Shown here piece after piece: positions 7,857 through 16,917 of a stretch of 64,000 bases of DNA. Location: NCBI GenBank assembly GCA_963729295.1, contig CAVSNJ010000025.1, positions 124,001 to 188,000 of the forward strand, written 5' to 3'. The position numbers were made by a program, and so were the translations under genes. The notes beneath the pieces were generated by a model. The model saw only the letters and a list, made by a program, of their open reading frames with translations. It did no database searches and was not told the origin of the DNA. This DNA comes from DATJLY01 sp963729295. GTDB taxonomy: Bacteria > Pseudomonadota > Alphaproteobacteria > ATCC43930 > CGMCC-115725. The stretch's first letter is position 1. Each line of letters starts with the position of its first letter.

Positions 7857-10265
7857 CTATTCCCCGGCCGAGCGCAGGACCTGAACCTCGACGCGGTCAT
7901 TGAGCCAGCACGTGACGGTGGTGCCGCTGCCGGGATGCGATTGTAGCTCGACCTCGCCGCCATGCAGCTCGATGAAGCTCTTGACGAGCGAAAGGCCGAG
8001 GCCCGGTCCCGACTGGCGCGCCTGCGGATTGCCGCGCTCGAATTTCTCGAAGATGCGCGCCTGATCCTCGCGCGGCACGCCGACGCCGGTATCGGCGACG
8101 ACGAGCGCCACGCGCTCGCGCGCGCGATATGCGGCAAGCGTCACGGTGCCGCCCGAAGGCGTGAATTTGAGCGCGTTCGAGACGAGGTTGAAGAGCGCCT
8201 GCTTCAAGCGTCGCTCGTCGGCCGAGATCGCGCCGATCGCAGGCGGGCAATCGAACTGGAGCTTCAAGCCCTGGTTGCGCGCGCGCTCGCGCGTGAAGGT
8301 GAGGACGCTCGACATCAGCGCGTGGATGTCGACCTCGTGCGTTTCGAGCTGCATGTAGCCGGCCTCGATCGTGGCGAGATCGAGGATGTCGTTGATGAGC
8401 GAGAGGAGCCGGTTCGAGCTGTCGAGGATGCCGCGGCTGTAGTCGAGCTGGCGCGGGTTCAACTCGCCGAAATACTGGTTCGTCAGGATCTCGGCGAAGC
8501 CGATGATGGCATTGAGCGGCGTGCGCAGCTCGTAGGAGACGTTGGCGATGAACTCGCTCTTGAGGCGGCCCGCGGTCTCGAGCGCCTCGTTGCGTTCGCG
8601 CAAGGCCTCCTCGACGCGGGTCGAATCGGTGACGTCGAGATAAGAGAGGAAGATGTTGCCGTCGGGCAGCGGCACGGTCACCGCCTTCAGGATCGAACCG
8701 TCGCGCCGCTCGAGCCGCGCGTTCGTCTCGTCGTGCGCCGAGATGCGGGCGATGATGCGGCGCTTGCGATCGGCCCAGTCGCGGCCGTCGTCATAGAAGC
8801 GGCGCGTCTTCTCGATCACGTCGGCGATGTGCGGCTCGCCGGCAAGGTCCTCGGCCTCGAGCCGCCACATCTGCGCGTAGGCCGGGTTCCAGAGCTTCAG
8901 GCGCCCGTCGCTGCCGAAGACCGCGATCGCCTCGTAAAGATTGTCCAGCGTTTCGCGCTGAACCTCGATGAGGGTGTTGTAGGAGCGCTCGAGCGCGAGC
9001 CGGTCGGTCACGTCCTCATAGGCGAAGATGAGGCCGCCGAACGGGTGCGGGCTGACGACGAGGCGCAGCGTGCGTTCGTCCGGAAGATGAAGCAGCTCCT
9101 CCTGCGACACGAGGAGCGAGGTGAACATGGCGCGCTGGTCTTTCTTGAACGAACGGAAATCGGCGTGCTCGGGAAGCCGCCGCCGCTCGCGCAGGCGTTC
9201 CAGAATCTCATCGAGCGAAGGCTCGGTCGCGAGCCAGTCTTCCTCGAGGTTCCACAGGCGCGCGAACGCGGCGTTGAAGAAAGTCAGGCGCGTGTCGGCG
9301 CCGTAGATCGCGATCGCGACGGCGATGTTCTCGAGCACCTCGGCATGCGCCGCGATGTAGCGCTGGAGCTCCGCCTCCTTGTTCTCGAGATCGGTGAGGT
9401 CGCGCGCATAGCCGACGATGCCGCCGTCCGGGCCCGACGGCGTCTCGCGGATCTCGATGAGACGGCGCGAGCCCGCGATCACGATGTGATATGTCCCGGA
9501 CGCCGCCGCGCCGGTCTGCTGCGCCTTCACCGCAAGCTCGCGCCCACCCTGCGGCACGACGCCGACGCCCAATTCGCGGCCCTCGGCAAGCGCCACCGCG
9601 ACCGTCGCATCGACCGCCTCGGCATAAGCGCGGTTGCAGTCGGCGAGCGTGAGATCGGCGCGGCGGCGCCACACCGGGCGCGGCACCTGGTCGAGAAACT
9701 CCCGGAGGCTGTCGCGGGCGCTTTCGGCGGCGGCCGCGCGCGCCGCGTCGGCGACGGCCACGAGCGCGGAAAACCCGCCCGCGCCGTGGATCGGCTGGCC
9801 TGAGACGGCGACGGCGGCGCTGCCAGCGGCGAGTCGGGCGGGAAGCGAGAATGCGGCGCCGTCCTGGCGCAGCCGCGCGAGCGCCGGTGCGAGCGCAGCC
9901 CGCGATGGCGGATCGAGGCCAGCGACGAGATCGCTGACCCGGCCGCCGGCCGGCGCGACCGCCGGCGGCCCAGCGGTCAGGCGGCTGCCGTCTTCGCCCT
10001 GAAGCCGGTAGAGCGCCAGGGGCACGGCGGCGAGGATCGCCTCACGCTCGGCCAGCGACTCGGCCAGGCGGCGCCGTTCCGCTTCCTGCGCGGCGATCCG
10101 GCGCTTCTTACGGGAGCGAAGCGCCAGCCCCACCGCCACCACGGCCAGCAGCACCACGTCCGCGGCGCCGGCGAGCATACCTGGCGCGACAGCGTCGGCG
10201 GCAAAGGCCGGCAACGGGGCGAACGCCGCCGCCCCGGCCAAGCCAAGCCACGTCCACCGATGCAC
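7857..10265 (-). CDS. divL: DivL-like PAS sensor kinase homologue with Tyr in place of phospho-acceptor His
   Basis: About 802 residues: an N-terminal hydrophobic segment (TWLGLAGAAAFAPLPAFAA), a second transmembrane stretch, several PAS domains, a DHp helix and a HATPase domain with NLVSNALKFTP and SGPGLGLSLVKSF. The H-box reads FIANVSYELRTPLNAIIGF, so residue 578, normally the phosphorylated His, is Tyr (codon TAC at 8532-8534). This is the hallmark of Caulobacter DivL (Tyr550), which controls CckA-CtrA cell-cycle signalling as a pseudo-kinase. The chosen GTG start (10263-10265) has an AGGAGG 8-9 nt upstream; a TTG at 10337 is an alternative. The nearby tsaE-amgK-murU order supports the divL assignment. 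Confidence 0.82.
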   Translation of the reverse strand: MHRWTWLGLAGAAAFAPLPAFAADAVAPGMLAGAADVVLLAVVAVGLALRSRKKRRIAAQEAERRRLAESLAEREAILAAVPLALYRLQGEDGSRLTAGPPAVAPAGGRVSDLVAGLDPPSRAALAPALARLRQDGAAFSLPARLAAGSAAVAVSGQPIHGAGGFSALVAVADAARAAAAESARDSLREFLDQVPRPVWRRRADLTLADCNRAYAEAVDATVAVALAEGRELGVGVVPQGGRELAVKAQQTGAAASGTYHIVIAGSRRLIEIRETPSGPDGGIVGYARDLTDLENKEAELQRYIAAHAEVLENIAVAIAIYGADTRLTFFNAAFARLWNLEEDWLATEPSLDEILERLRERRRLPEHADFRSFKKDQRAMFTSLLVSQEELLHLPDERTLRLVVSPHPFGGLIFAYEDVTDRLALERSYNTLIEVQRETLDNLYEAIAVFGSDGRLKLWNPAYAQMWRLEAEDLAGEPHIADVIEKTRRFYDDGRDWADRKRRIIARISAHDETNARLERRDGSILKAVTVPLPDGNIFLSYLDVTDSTRVEEALRERNEALETAGRLKSEFIANVSYELRTPLNAIIGFAEILTNQYFGELNPRQLDYSRGILDSSNRLLSLINDILDLATIEAGYMQLETHEVDIHALMSSVLTFTRERARNQGLKLQFDCPPAIGAISADERRLKQALFNLVSNALKFTPSGGTVTLAAYRARERVALVVADTGVGVPREDQARIFEKFERGNPQARQSGPGLGLSLVKSFIELHGGEVELQSHPGSGTTVTCWLNDRVEVQVLRSAGE

Positions 10266-10366
10266 GCGCCGCCCCTCCTTGCAATCCAAGCTTGCAGACG
10301 GGCGATTATGGCGGGCCGTTGCCTTCGGTGCAGGCAAAAAATGCGGCGGAGCCGTTCAACCGGCGG

Positions 10367-12142
10367 TTAGGCGAGCGCGTTGTAGTCGTCGAGGAGGGCG
10401 GCGATGCGGCCGTCGTCGAGCTGGTCCATGATCGCGCGCGCCCGGTGCCCAGCCGAGACCAGGTCGAGTCGGCGGATGCGCTCCTTGACCCGCGGGATGT
10501 TCGAGGGCGCCATCGACAGGTCGCGGATGCCGAGGCCCAAGAGGAGCGCGGTGAAGCGCGGATCGCCCGCCATCTCGCCGCACAGGCTCACGCCCTTGCG
10601 CGCGCGCAGCGCCGCCTCGACCGCGAACTGGATGAGGCGCAAAACCGCCGGGTGAAGCGGGTTGTAGAGATGCGCAACCTGCTCGTCGCCGCGGTCGATC
10701 GCGAGCGTGTATTGGATCAGGTCGTTGGTGCCGATGGCGAAGAAATCGGCCGCGCCGGCAAGCGCGTCGGCGGCAAGAGCGGCGCCCGGGATTTCGATCA
10801 TCACGCCCAAGGGCGGCAGCGGCACGGGCAGGCGCACACCGCGTCGGCGCAGCCGCCGCACCGTCTGCGCCATCGCCTCGCGCACGCGCTGGACTTCGCC
10901 CACGCTCGAGATCATCGGCAGCAGGATCCGCACCGGCCCCAGTGCGGCCGCGCGCAGCATCGCCGCAAGCTGCGCATCGAGAAGCCGCCGCTCCTTCAAG
11001 GATAGCCGGATGGCGCGCAGCCCCAGCGCCGGGTTGTTGCCCGCGCTCTCCATCACCGAGCTGAGCGGCGCCGCCAACTTGTCGCCGCCGATGTCGAGCG
11101 TGCGGATGGTCACGGGCTTGCCCTCCATGCCGCGCACGAGATCGGCATAGGCCTTGTACTGCTCCTCCTCGTCGGGCAGGTCCTCGCGGTTCATGTAGAG
11201 GAACTCGGTGCGCACGAGGCCAAGCCCCTGCGCGCCCGCGGCCAAGGCCTGATCGAGCTCGCGCGGCAGCTCGAGATTGGCCTGGAGCGTGATCTCGACG
11301 CTGTCGCGCGTCACGGCCGGGAGCCGGCGCAGGCGCTGCAGGCGGCGATGCTCGCGCTCGAGCGCGTCGCGCTCGCGGGTGTAGCGCTCGACCGTGCCAT
11401 GCGCGGGGTTGACGATGACGAGGCCCGCGCCGCCGTCGATCAGCACGGGATCGCCCGGCTCGACGCCCGCAAGCAACTCGGCGACGCCGAGCACGGCCGG
11501 CAGGTTCAAGGCGCGCGCCATGATCGCGGTGTGGCTTTCGGCGCCGCCCAGCACGGTCGCAAATCCGGCGATACGGCGCGGATCGAGAAGGGCGGTATCG
11601 GCGGGCGTCAGCTCCTCGGCGAGGACGACGGTGCCCGCGGGCAAATTCTGGAACGCGACATAGGGCGTCTTGGTGAGATTGCGCAGCAGGCGCGATCCGA
11701 CGATGCGCACGTCTTCGACGCGCCCCGCGAGATAGGCGTCGCCCATCGCCGTGAAACCTTCGCCGATCTCGCCGATCTCGGACTGGACCGCGCGCTCGGC
11801 ATTGATGCGGTCGTCCTCGATGCGGCGCTCGACGCCGCGCACGAGGCGCGAGTTGAACAGCATGGCGAGGTGGGCATCGAGCAGATAGCCCATCTCCTCG
11901 GCCGCGGCGCCATGGACAGCCGCCGACTTCGTCTTGAGTTTCTTGAGCTGCTTCAGCGCGAGCTGCACCGCGCCGCGAAAGCGCGCGAGCTCGGCCTCGA
12001 CCCCATCCGCCTCGATGCGGTATTCGGGCACGACGATATGCGTGTCTTCGGTGACGAAGGCGGGTCCGATGGCGATCCCCGGCGAGATCGCCAACCCCTG
12101 CAGGACCCGTTCTTCCTTGGCCGTTGCCCCCTCACTTCTCAT
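10367..12142 (-). CDS. ptsP: PTS enzyme I (PEP-protein phosphotransferase)
   Basis: 591-residue EI that moves phosphate from PEP to HPr. The phospho-His site is in GGAESHTAIMARALNLPAVLG, the PEP-binding part shows GLVRTEFLYMNREDLPDE, and the C-terminal active-site motif is SLCGEMAGDP. There is no N-terminal GAF domain, so by architecture it is a plain EI rather than the longer EI-Ntr, although the gene neighbourhood (HPr, mannose-type EIIA, HprK, no EIIB/C permease) is that of a regulatory PTS. ATG at 12140-12142 overlaps the HPr stop by 11 nt; a longer reading into HPr is not needed. Confidence 0.93.
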   Translation of the reverse strand: MRSEGATAKEERVLQGLAISPGIAIGPAFVTEDTHIVVPEYRIEADGVEAELARFRGAVQLALKQLKKLKTKSAAVHGAAAEEMGYLLDAHLAMLFNSRLVRGVERRIEDDRINAERAVQSEIGEIGEGFTAMGDAYLAGRVEDVRIVGSRLLRNLTKTPYVAFQNLPAGTVVLAEELTPADTALLDPRRIAGFATVLGGAESHTAIMARALNLPAVLGVAELLAGVEPGDPVLIDGGAGLVIVNPAHGTVERYTRERDALEREHRRLQRLRRLPAVTRDSVEITLQANLELPRELDQALAAGAQGLGLVRTEFLYMNREDLPDEEEQYKAYADLVRGMEGKPVTIRTLDIGGDKLAAPLSSVMESAGNNPALGLRAIRLSLKERRLLDAQLAAMLRAAALGPVRILLPMISSVGEVQRVREAMAQTVRRLRRRGVRLPVPLPPLGVMIEIPGAALAADALAGAADFFAIGTNDLIQYTLAIDRGDEQVAHLYNPLHPAVLRLIQFAVEAALRARKGVSLCGEMAGDPRFTALLLGLGIRDLSMAPSNIPRVKERIRRLDLVSAGHRARAIMDQLDDGRIAALLDDYNALA

Positions 12143-12428
12143 CGAAGCCGCCCGAGATGAGCGAAGCGAGCGCCGCCACCGCGCGCTCGGCGTCGGGGCC
12201 CGTCGCACGCAGCTCTATCTCGGTGCCGGGGCCGGCGGCAAGCATCATCAGGCCCATGATCGAGCGGCCGGACACTGAGGTGCCGTTCTTTGCCACCGTG
12301 ACCTCGGCCGCAAACTCGAAGGCGAGCTTCACGAAGCGCGCGGCGGCGCGCGCGTGCAGCCCTCGTTGGTTGCAGATCGTGACTTTCCGCTGGGCGCTCG
12401 CGCCCCCCGGGGCGGGCGGCTCGTCCAT
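12132..12428 (-). CDS. ptsH: HPr phosphocarrier protein
   Basis: 98 residues. The active-site His is in NQRGLHARAAARFVKLA and the regulatory Ser region in SGRSIMGLMMLAAG, the serine that HprK would phosphorylate. It links EI to the mannose-type EIIA. The ATG at 12426-12428 overlaps the EIIA stop as TGATG, which decides the start over an adjacent TTG. It has a short N-terminal extension rich in Pro/Gly/Ala compared with the usual ~88-residue HPr. Confidence 0.93.
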   Translation of the reverse strand: MDEPPAPGGASAQRKVTICNQRGLHARAAARFVKLAFEFAAEVTVAKNGTSVSGRSIMGLMMLAAGPGTEIELRATGPDAERAVAALASLISGGFDEK

Positions 12429-12832
12429 CAACGCACGTCGGCGAGGAGCTGCGATGCGACGTTGATGTATTTGCGCCCCGCCTCCTGCGCGCCGCGCACG
12501 GCGTTCGCCAAGGTCTCGTTCTGGCGCAGGCTGGCGAGCTTGATCAGCATCGGCAGGTTGATGCCGGCGATCACTTCGATCTTGGCCTTGTCCATGATCG
12601 AGATCGCGAGATTGGACGGCGTGCCGCCGAACATGTCGGTGAGCAGCACGACGCCGCTGCCGTCATCGACCTCGCCGACCGAGCGCAGGATGTCTTGGCG
12701 GCGCTTTTCCATGTCGTCGTCGGGGCCGATGCAGACGGCGAGGATGTTGCGCTGCGGCCCGACGACGTGCTCGAGCGCGGCGATGAATTCCGCGGCGAGC
12801 CGGCCGTGCGTGACGAGAACCATTCCTATCAT
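12428..12832 (-). CDS. manX: PTS EIIA component, mannose family
   Basis: 134-residue EIIA(Man)-fold protein. The N-terminal MVLVTHGRLAAEFIAALEHV carries the phospho-His (THG), and LTDMFGGTPSNLAI is the family's second signature. No EIIB, EIIC or EIID gene is present, so it probably serves regulation rather than sugar import, as known for alphaproteobacterial PTS-Ntr systems. ATG overlaps the rapZ stop (ATGA), and its own stop overlaps the HPr start (TGATG), so it is tightly coupled in the operon hprK-rapZ-EIIA-HPr-EI. Confidence 0.9.
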   Translation of the reverse strand: MIGMVLVTHGRLAAEFIAALEHVVGPQRNILAVCIGPDDDMEKRRQDILRSVGEVDDGSGVVLLTDMFGGTPSNLAISIMDKAKIEVIAGINLPMLIKLASLRQNETLANAVRGAQEAGRKYINVASQLLADVR

Positions 12833-13758
12833 GCGATGTCCTTCACGGGCTGGGCCGGCGTCTGTGCGAGTTCCGCAGCGATGTCCGAAGCGCGGTCGAC
12901 GTCGCGATGCGCGACCTCGACGCGCCGGCCCTTGCGTCTCAACCAGGCCGCGAGCCGCTCGGCCGAGAAGACCGAGCGATGGCGGCCGCCGGTGCAGCCG
13001 ATGGCGATGGTTAGGTAGCTCCGTCCGTCGCGCTCGTAGCACGGGAGCACGTCCTCGACCCAGCCGCACAGCCGATCGAAGAGACGGTGGAAATTCCCGT
13101 CCTGCTCGATATAGGCGCCGACATCCGCATCGCGCCCGTCGCGCGCGCGCAGCGCATCGACATAATGCGGATTGCGCAGGAAGCGCACGTCGAACACAAG
13201 ATCGGCGTCGCGCGGAAGCCCATGGCGATAGGCGAACGAGGTGACGAAGATGGCGATGCCGGGCGCGGCGTCGAGCGCGAAGTGGCCGTGCAGCACGCGG
13301 CGCAGGTCGGACGGCGTGAGCGCCGAGCTGTCGATGATGAGATCGGCGCGGCCGCGCAGCGGCCAGATGCGCTGGCGCTCGAGGCGGATACCGTCCGCCA
13401 CCGGGCGCTCGAGCGCCAGCGGATGGCGGCGGCGCGTCTCGGTATAGCGCCGCTCGAGCAGCTCGTCGCTGCAATCGAAGAAGATCACCTTGAGATCGAC
13501 GTCGTCGCCGGCCAATCGATCGAGCGCCTCGGCGAGCGCCGAGACGGCGAAGTCGCGCGTGCGCACATCGACGCCGATCGCGAGCGGCGCGCGAGCGGCC
13601 TGCGCGTTGACGAGGCTCGGCAGCAGCGACAGCGGCAGATTGTCCACCGCCTCGTAGCCCATGTCCTCGAGCGCTTTGAGCGCCGTCGAACGTCCCGCCC
13701 CCGACATGCCGGTGACGACCAGCACGCGATGCCGGGCGGAGCGGCGCTCTGCGGTCAT
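12829..13758 (-). CDS. rapZ: RapZ/YvcJ-family nucleotide-binding protein
   Basis: 309 residues. The N-terminal Walker A VVTGMSGAGRSTALKALEDM and Walker B-like VIFFDCSDELLERRY are followed by the conserved C-terminal RNA-binding half (FVTSFAYRHGLPRDADLVFD, TIAIGCTGGRHRSV). In enterobacteria RapZ directs GlmZ sRNA to RNase E; in alphaproteobacteria the role is less clear, but the gene constantly sits beside hprK and the PTS genes. Start and stop overlap neighbours as ATGA on both sides. Confidence 0.92.
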   Translation of the reverse strand: MTAERRSARHRVLVVTGMSGAGRSTALKALEDMGYEAVDNLPLSLLPSLVNAQAARAPLAIGVDVRTRDFAVSALAEALDRLAGDDVDLKVIFFDCSDELLERRYTETRRRHPLALERPVADGIRLERQRIWPLRGRADLIIDSSALTPSDLRRVLHGHFALDAAPGIAIFVTSFAYRHGLPRDADLVFDVRFLRNPHYVDALRARDGRDADVGAYIEQDGNFHRLFDRLCGWVEDVLPCYERDGRSYLTIAIGCTGGRHRSVFSAERLAAWLRRKGRRVEVAHRDVDRASDIAAELAQTPAQPVKDIA

Positions 13759-14201
13759 GGCAGGGCGAGCGCTCCCGCGAGCGGCGGCGCCGCAAGCGCC
13801 TTCATGGCGAGGCGGAGCTTTGCCGGCGCCGATGCCGCCTGCGGATCGAGTGCGATGACCGGCACGGCAACACCCTCGATCGTGCGAACGCGCGCTTCTG
13901 GCAGGCGCTCGATCGCGGCCTCGGCCGCGAGCTCGACGATGAGCCGCAGCGGCGCCTCGGCAACATGCGGCACGCGCATGAGGCCGAGCCCGCGCGCCTC
14001 GATAAGGCCCGCGAGCGCCGCCGGCGCGCGCAGCGCCAGATCGTTTCCGCTGCGCTCAACTTCGGTCTGGTCGTCGGCCACGAGGCGGGCGCCTTCGTCG
14101 ATCAGTCGCAAGGCCAAGTCGGATTTTCCGCTGCCCGACGGCCCCTGCAACAGGACGCCTGCGCCCCCGATTGCAACCGAAGTGCCATAAAGGCAGGTCA
14201 T
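13755..14201 (-). CDS. hprK: HPr kinase/phosphorylase, short alphaproteobacterial form
   Basis: About 148 residues, only the C-terminal catalytic half of a Firmicutes HprK, which is normal in alphaproteobacteria. The P-loop GVLLQGPSGSGKSDLALRLID and the VADDQTEVERSGNDLALRAP segment are conserved. It phosphorylates the regulatory Ser of HPr. The ATG at 14201 (MTCLYGTS) gives the standard N-terminus; an upstream TTG at 14282 would add 27 residues without visible homology. A 173-nt gap separates it from chvG, so it may have its own promoter. Confidence 0.9.
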   Translation of the reverse strand: MTCLYGTSVAIGGAGVLLQGPSGSGKSDLALRLIDEGARLVADDQTEVERSGNDLALRAPAALAGLIEARGLGLMRVPHVAEAPLRLIVELAAEAAIERLPEARVRTIEGVAVPVIALDPQAASAPAKLRLAMKALAAPPLAGALALP

Positions 14202-14374
14202 AGGGCGCTTTAGGTGCGCCGCCTCACGGTTAAAGTCAATGGTCTCGCGGCGCACCGTACGGTTGTGGACAGTTTTGCTCAACTGGTAGTTGATTGCACC
14301 CCACCAACCCCCATCGCTGGGTCAGGCGGCCTCTTTCATATTGCGTCATATTGCTATGCAGCGGAGGCACAGCC

Positions 14375-16072
14375 TCACGCCATCGGCAGGCGGACGATGA
14401 AGCGCGCGCCAAGAATTGCGCCATCGGGAGCAAGACGATTTTCCGCGCTGATCGTACCGCGATGCGCCTCGACGACCTGCTTCGAGATCGACAAGCCCAG
14501 CCCCGAGTGGGTCCCGAATTTCTCGCCCACGGGGCGCTCGCTGTAAAAGCGCTCGAAGATCGCTTCGAGCTTGCCCTCGGGGAGACCGGGACCCTCGTCC
14601 TCGACCACGACCTCGATGCGCTCGTCGCGCCGCGCGGCGGCAATGCGGATGATGCCGCCCGGCGGGCTGAACGAGACCGCGTTGGCGATGAGATTGCGGA
14701 ACACCTGGACGAGCCGGCTGTCGATGCCGAGCACGGCGAGCTCGGTGCTGTGGCCAGCGGTCTCGGGCAGCGACAGGACGAGCTGCGGCGCGCCCTCGGG
14801 CGCGATCTCGCGGTGCACCTCGACGAGCGTTTCGAGCAGGCGGTCGATCGCGACCGGCTCGGTCTCGCCGCGCGACAGCTCGGCGTCGAGGCGCGAGGCG
14901 TCGGAGATATCGGTGATGAGCCGGTCGAGCCGCTCCACGTCCTCCTGCACCAAGGCCATGAGCTTCCGCTGTTTCACCGGATCCTCGACCCGCGCGGCGG
15001 TCTCGACCGCGCTCTTGAGCGAGGTGAGCGGATTCTTGATCTCGTGCGCGACATCGGCGGCGAAGCGCTCGATCGCATCCATGCGCTGCCACAACGCCGC
15101 CGTCATGTCGCGGAGCGCCGCGGACAGATCGCCAATCTCGTCGCGCCGCGCGGAGAGGTCCGGGATCGTCACGTGGCGGCCCGGCAGGCGGCGCACGCGC
15201 TCGGCCGCGGCGGCGAGCCGCCGCACCGGCTGCGCGATCGTGCCGGCGAGATAGATCGACAACAGCACCGTCACGCCGAGCGCGATGACGAAGACCTTCA
15301 GAATCTCGAAACGCACGGCGCGCACCGCCTCTTCGATCTCGGCGCTGCCCTTCGACAGCAGCACCGCGCCCAGCACCTGCTTGTAGCGCTGCACCGGAAC
15401 CGCGACGGTCAGCAGGAGGCCGCCTGTTCCGCGGTCTTCGCGCACCTCGGCCGAGATGTCGCCGGCGAGCGCGCGGCCAACCTCGGGATAGTCCGCGGCG
15501 CTTTCCTCCGGGCGTTCGCGATAGGGCCGGTAGCTCGAATGCCACGGCAGCGTGCCGCTCAGGAAGCGCGAGACGATCGCGTCGATGCGATCCATCACAC
15601 CCATCGAGCCGGGCGCCGGCAATTCCTGCACCTGCACCGTGCCGCCCGGACCGCGCAGCACGCGCGTGTCGCCAACGAGCGCGCCCTGGTCGTCGAAGAG
15701 GCGCGCCCGCGTGTGCGTCGGCTCGACGAGGCGCCGCATCATGTCGCGGCCCAATTCCGGCACGAGCGCCTCGCCCTCGCCGGCGACGTCGATGACCGCG
15801 CCCTCACCCAAGGCAGCGGCGAAGATCTGGCCCTCGGTGCGCAAGGATTCGAGCTCGGCCGCGACGAGGCTCTGCTGGTATTCGCCGAGATAGAGGAGGC
15901 CCAGGCCCAGAAGCGCGATCGCCAGCACGTTGACGGCGAGAATGCGCCGCGTCAGCGGCGAGAGGCGCCGTCGCCGCCGGCGCCGTTGCGCGGCAGGCGA
16001 TTCCGCCGGTTGCGCCGCCGGCTTCTTGACGGACTCCGGCTCAGCGGTCGCGGTAGCGATAACCGACGCCAT
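14375..16072 (-). CDS. chvG: ChvG/ExoS-type membrane sensor histidine kinase
   Basis: 565-residue inner-membrane kinase. An Arg-rich cytoplasmic stretch precedes TM1 (ILAVNVLAIALLGLGLLYL), then a periplasmic sensor of ~200 residues, TM2 (VFVIALGVTVLLSIYLAGTI), HAMP, the H-box FAADVAHEIKNPLTSLKSA and a HATPase domain with SGLGLSISKQVVEAH. In rhizobia ChvG-ChvI senses acid and envelope stress and is held in check by periplasmic ExoR; no exoR is in the window. ATG at 16070-16072 overlaps the end of chvI by 32 nt; longer readings into chvI lack family sequence. Confidence 0.94.
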   Translation of the reverse strand: MASVIATATAEPESVKKPAAQPAESPAAQRRRRRRRLSPLTRRILAVNVLAIALLGLGLLYLGEYQQSLVAAELESLRTEGQIFAAALGEGAVIDVAGEGEALVPELGRDMMRRLVEPTHTRARLFDDQGALVGDTRVLRGPGGTVQVQELPAPGSMGVMDRIDAIVSRFLSGTLPWHSSYRPYRERPEESAADYPEVGRALAGDISAEVREDRGTGGLLLTVAVPVQRYKQVLGAVLLSKGSAEIEEAVRAVRFEILKVFVIALGVTVLLSIYLAGTIAQPVRRLAAAAERVRRLPGRHVTIPDLSARRDEIGDLSAALRDMTAALWQRMDAIERFAADVAHEIKNPLTSLKSAVETAARVEDPVKQRKLMALVQEDVERLDRLITDISDASRLDAELSRGETEPVAIDRLLETLVEVHREIAPEGAPQLVLSLPETAGHSTELAVLGIDSRLVQVFRNLIANAVSFSPPGGIIRIAAARRDERIEVVVEDEGPGLPEGKLEAIFERFYSERPVGEKFGTHSGLGLSISKQVVEAHRGTISAENRLAPDGAILGARFIVRLPMA

Positions 16073-16751
16073 AGAGGGTTTCGATCTGCCCGAACTCGGT
16101 ATCGACGGACTTGAATTTCTTGCGGAGGCGCTTGATGTGGCTGTCGATGGTGCGGTCGTCGACATAGATGTGCTCGCCATAAGCGCCATCCATGAGCTGG
16201 TCGCGGCTCTTCACGTGGCCGGGCCGGAGCGCCAAGGATTTCAAGATCAGGAACTCGGTCACGGTGAGATCGACGTTCTCGCCCTTCCAGGCGCATTGAT
16301 GCCGGCCCGGATCGAGCATGAGCTCGCCGCGCTGGATCACCGGCTCGGCCTCGCCCGTGCCGGCGTCGCGCATCAGCTCGCCGCGGCGCAGCAGCGCACG
16401 GATCCGCTCGACCAGAAGCCGTTGCGAGAACGGCTTCTTAATGTAGTCGTCCGCGCCCATCCGCAGGCCCAGCACCTCGTCGACCTCGTCGTCCTTCGAG
16501 GTGAGGAAGATGACCGGCATCGCGCTGTCCTTGCGCAGCTGGGCCAACAGCTCCATGCCGTCGAGCCGCGGCATCTTGATGTCGAGAATGGCGAGATCGA
16601 CCGGATGCTGCGCCAAGCCCTTCAGCGCCTCGGCGCCGTCGCTGTAGCAGCGCACGGCGAAGCCCTCGGCCTCGAGCGCCATCGAGACGGACGTGAGAAT
16701 GTTTCGATCGTCGTCGACGAGAGCAATCGTGCTGGCCACGGTCCACCTCAT
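16041..16751 (-). CDS. chvI: ChvI OmpR-family response regulator
   Basis: 236 residues. Receiver domain: ALVDDDRNILTSVSMALEAE with the acidic pair, phospho-Asp in LAILDIKMPRLDGMELL, and the YIKKPFSQ lysine. The winged-helix output domain ends YGEHIYVDDRTIDSHIKRLR and VDTEFGQIETLYGVGYRY. It is the partner of ChvG. The ATG at 16751 is used; a GTG four codons in (16739) gives the commonest N-terminus. A near-perfect -10 lies about 85 nt upstream, next to a palindrome. Confidence 0.94.
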   Translation of the reverse strand: MRWTVASTIALVDDDRNILTSVSMALEAEGFAVRCYSDGAEALKGLAQHPVDLAILDIKMPRLDGMELLAQLRKDSAMPVIFLTSKDDEVDEVLGLRMGADDYIKKPFSQRLLVERIRALLRRGELMRDAGTGEAEPVIQRGELMLDPGRHQCAWKGENVDLTVTEFLILKSLALRPGHVKSRDQLMDGAYGEHIYVDDRTIDSHIKRLRKKFKSVDTEFGQIETLYGVGYRYRDR

Positions 16752-16822
16752 GCCGCCCACGCGCAGGTTGCGCAGTCTCGCCGCGCACTGTGGCGCTTTC
16801 GCGGCGCGAATTTGGCCGCGCC

Positions 16823-16842
16823 GGGGAGGCCTCCCCATTATA
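16823..16842 (-). promoter_or_regulatory. chvI promoter -10 with adjacent 14-bp palindrome
   Basis: On the minus strand TATAAT (16837-16842) is a perfect -10, but no good -35 lies 16-18 nt upstream, suggesting an activator-dependent promoter. Directly downstream is a perfect palindrome GGGGAGGCCTCCCC (16823-16836). It lies in the 166-nt divergent space between chvI and the HugZ-like gene, so it could govern either. Autoregulation by ChvI is inference. Confidence 0.45.
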
Positions 16843-16917
16843 CAGGCCGGAGCGGCGAAGCGTGCCTCTTAGCGCACGCGATTGCGAACCGGGGCGGCGA
16901 GGCGGTAAGGGTGGGCG

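Noticed and set aside
7857..10265. DivL-like gene considered a broken histidine kinase
   Set aside because: All other kinase motifs are intact and the Tyr replacement is a known trait of DivL, so it is not treated as a pseudogene.
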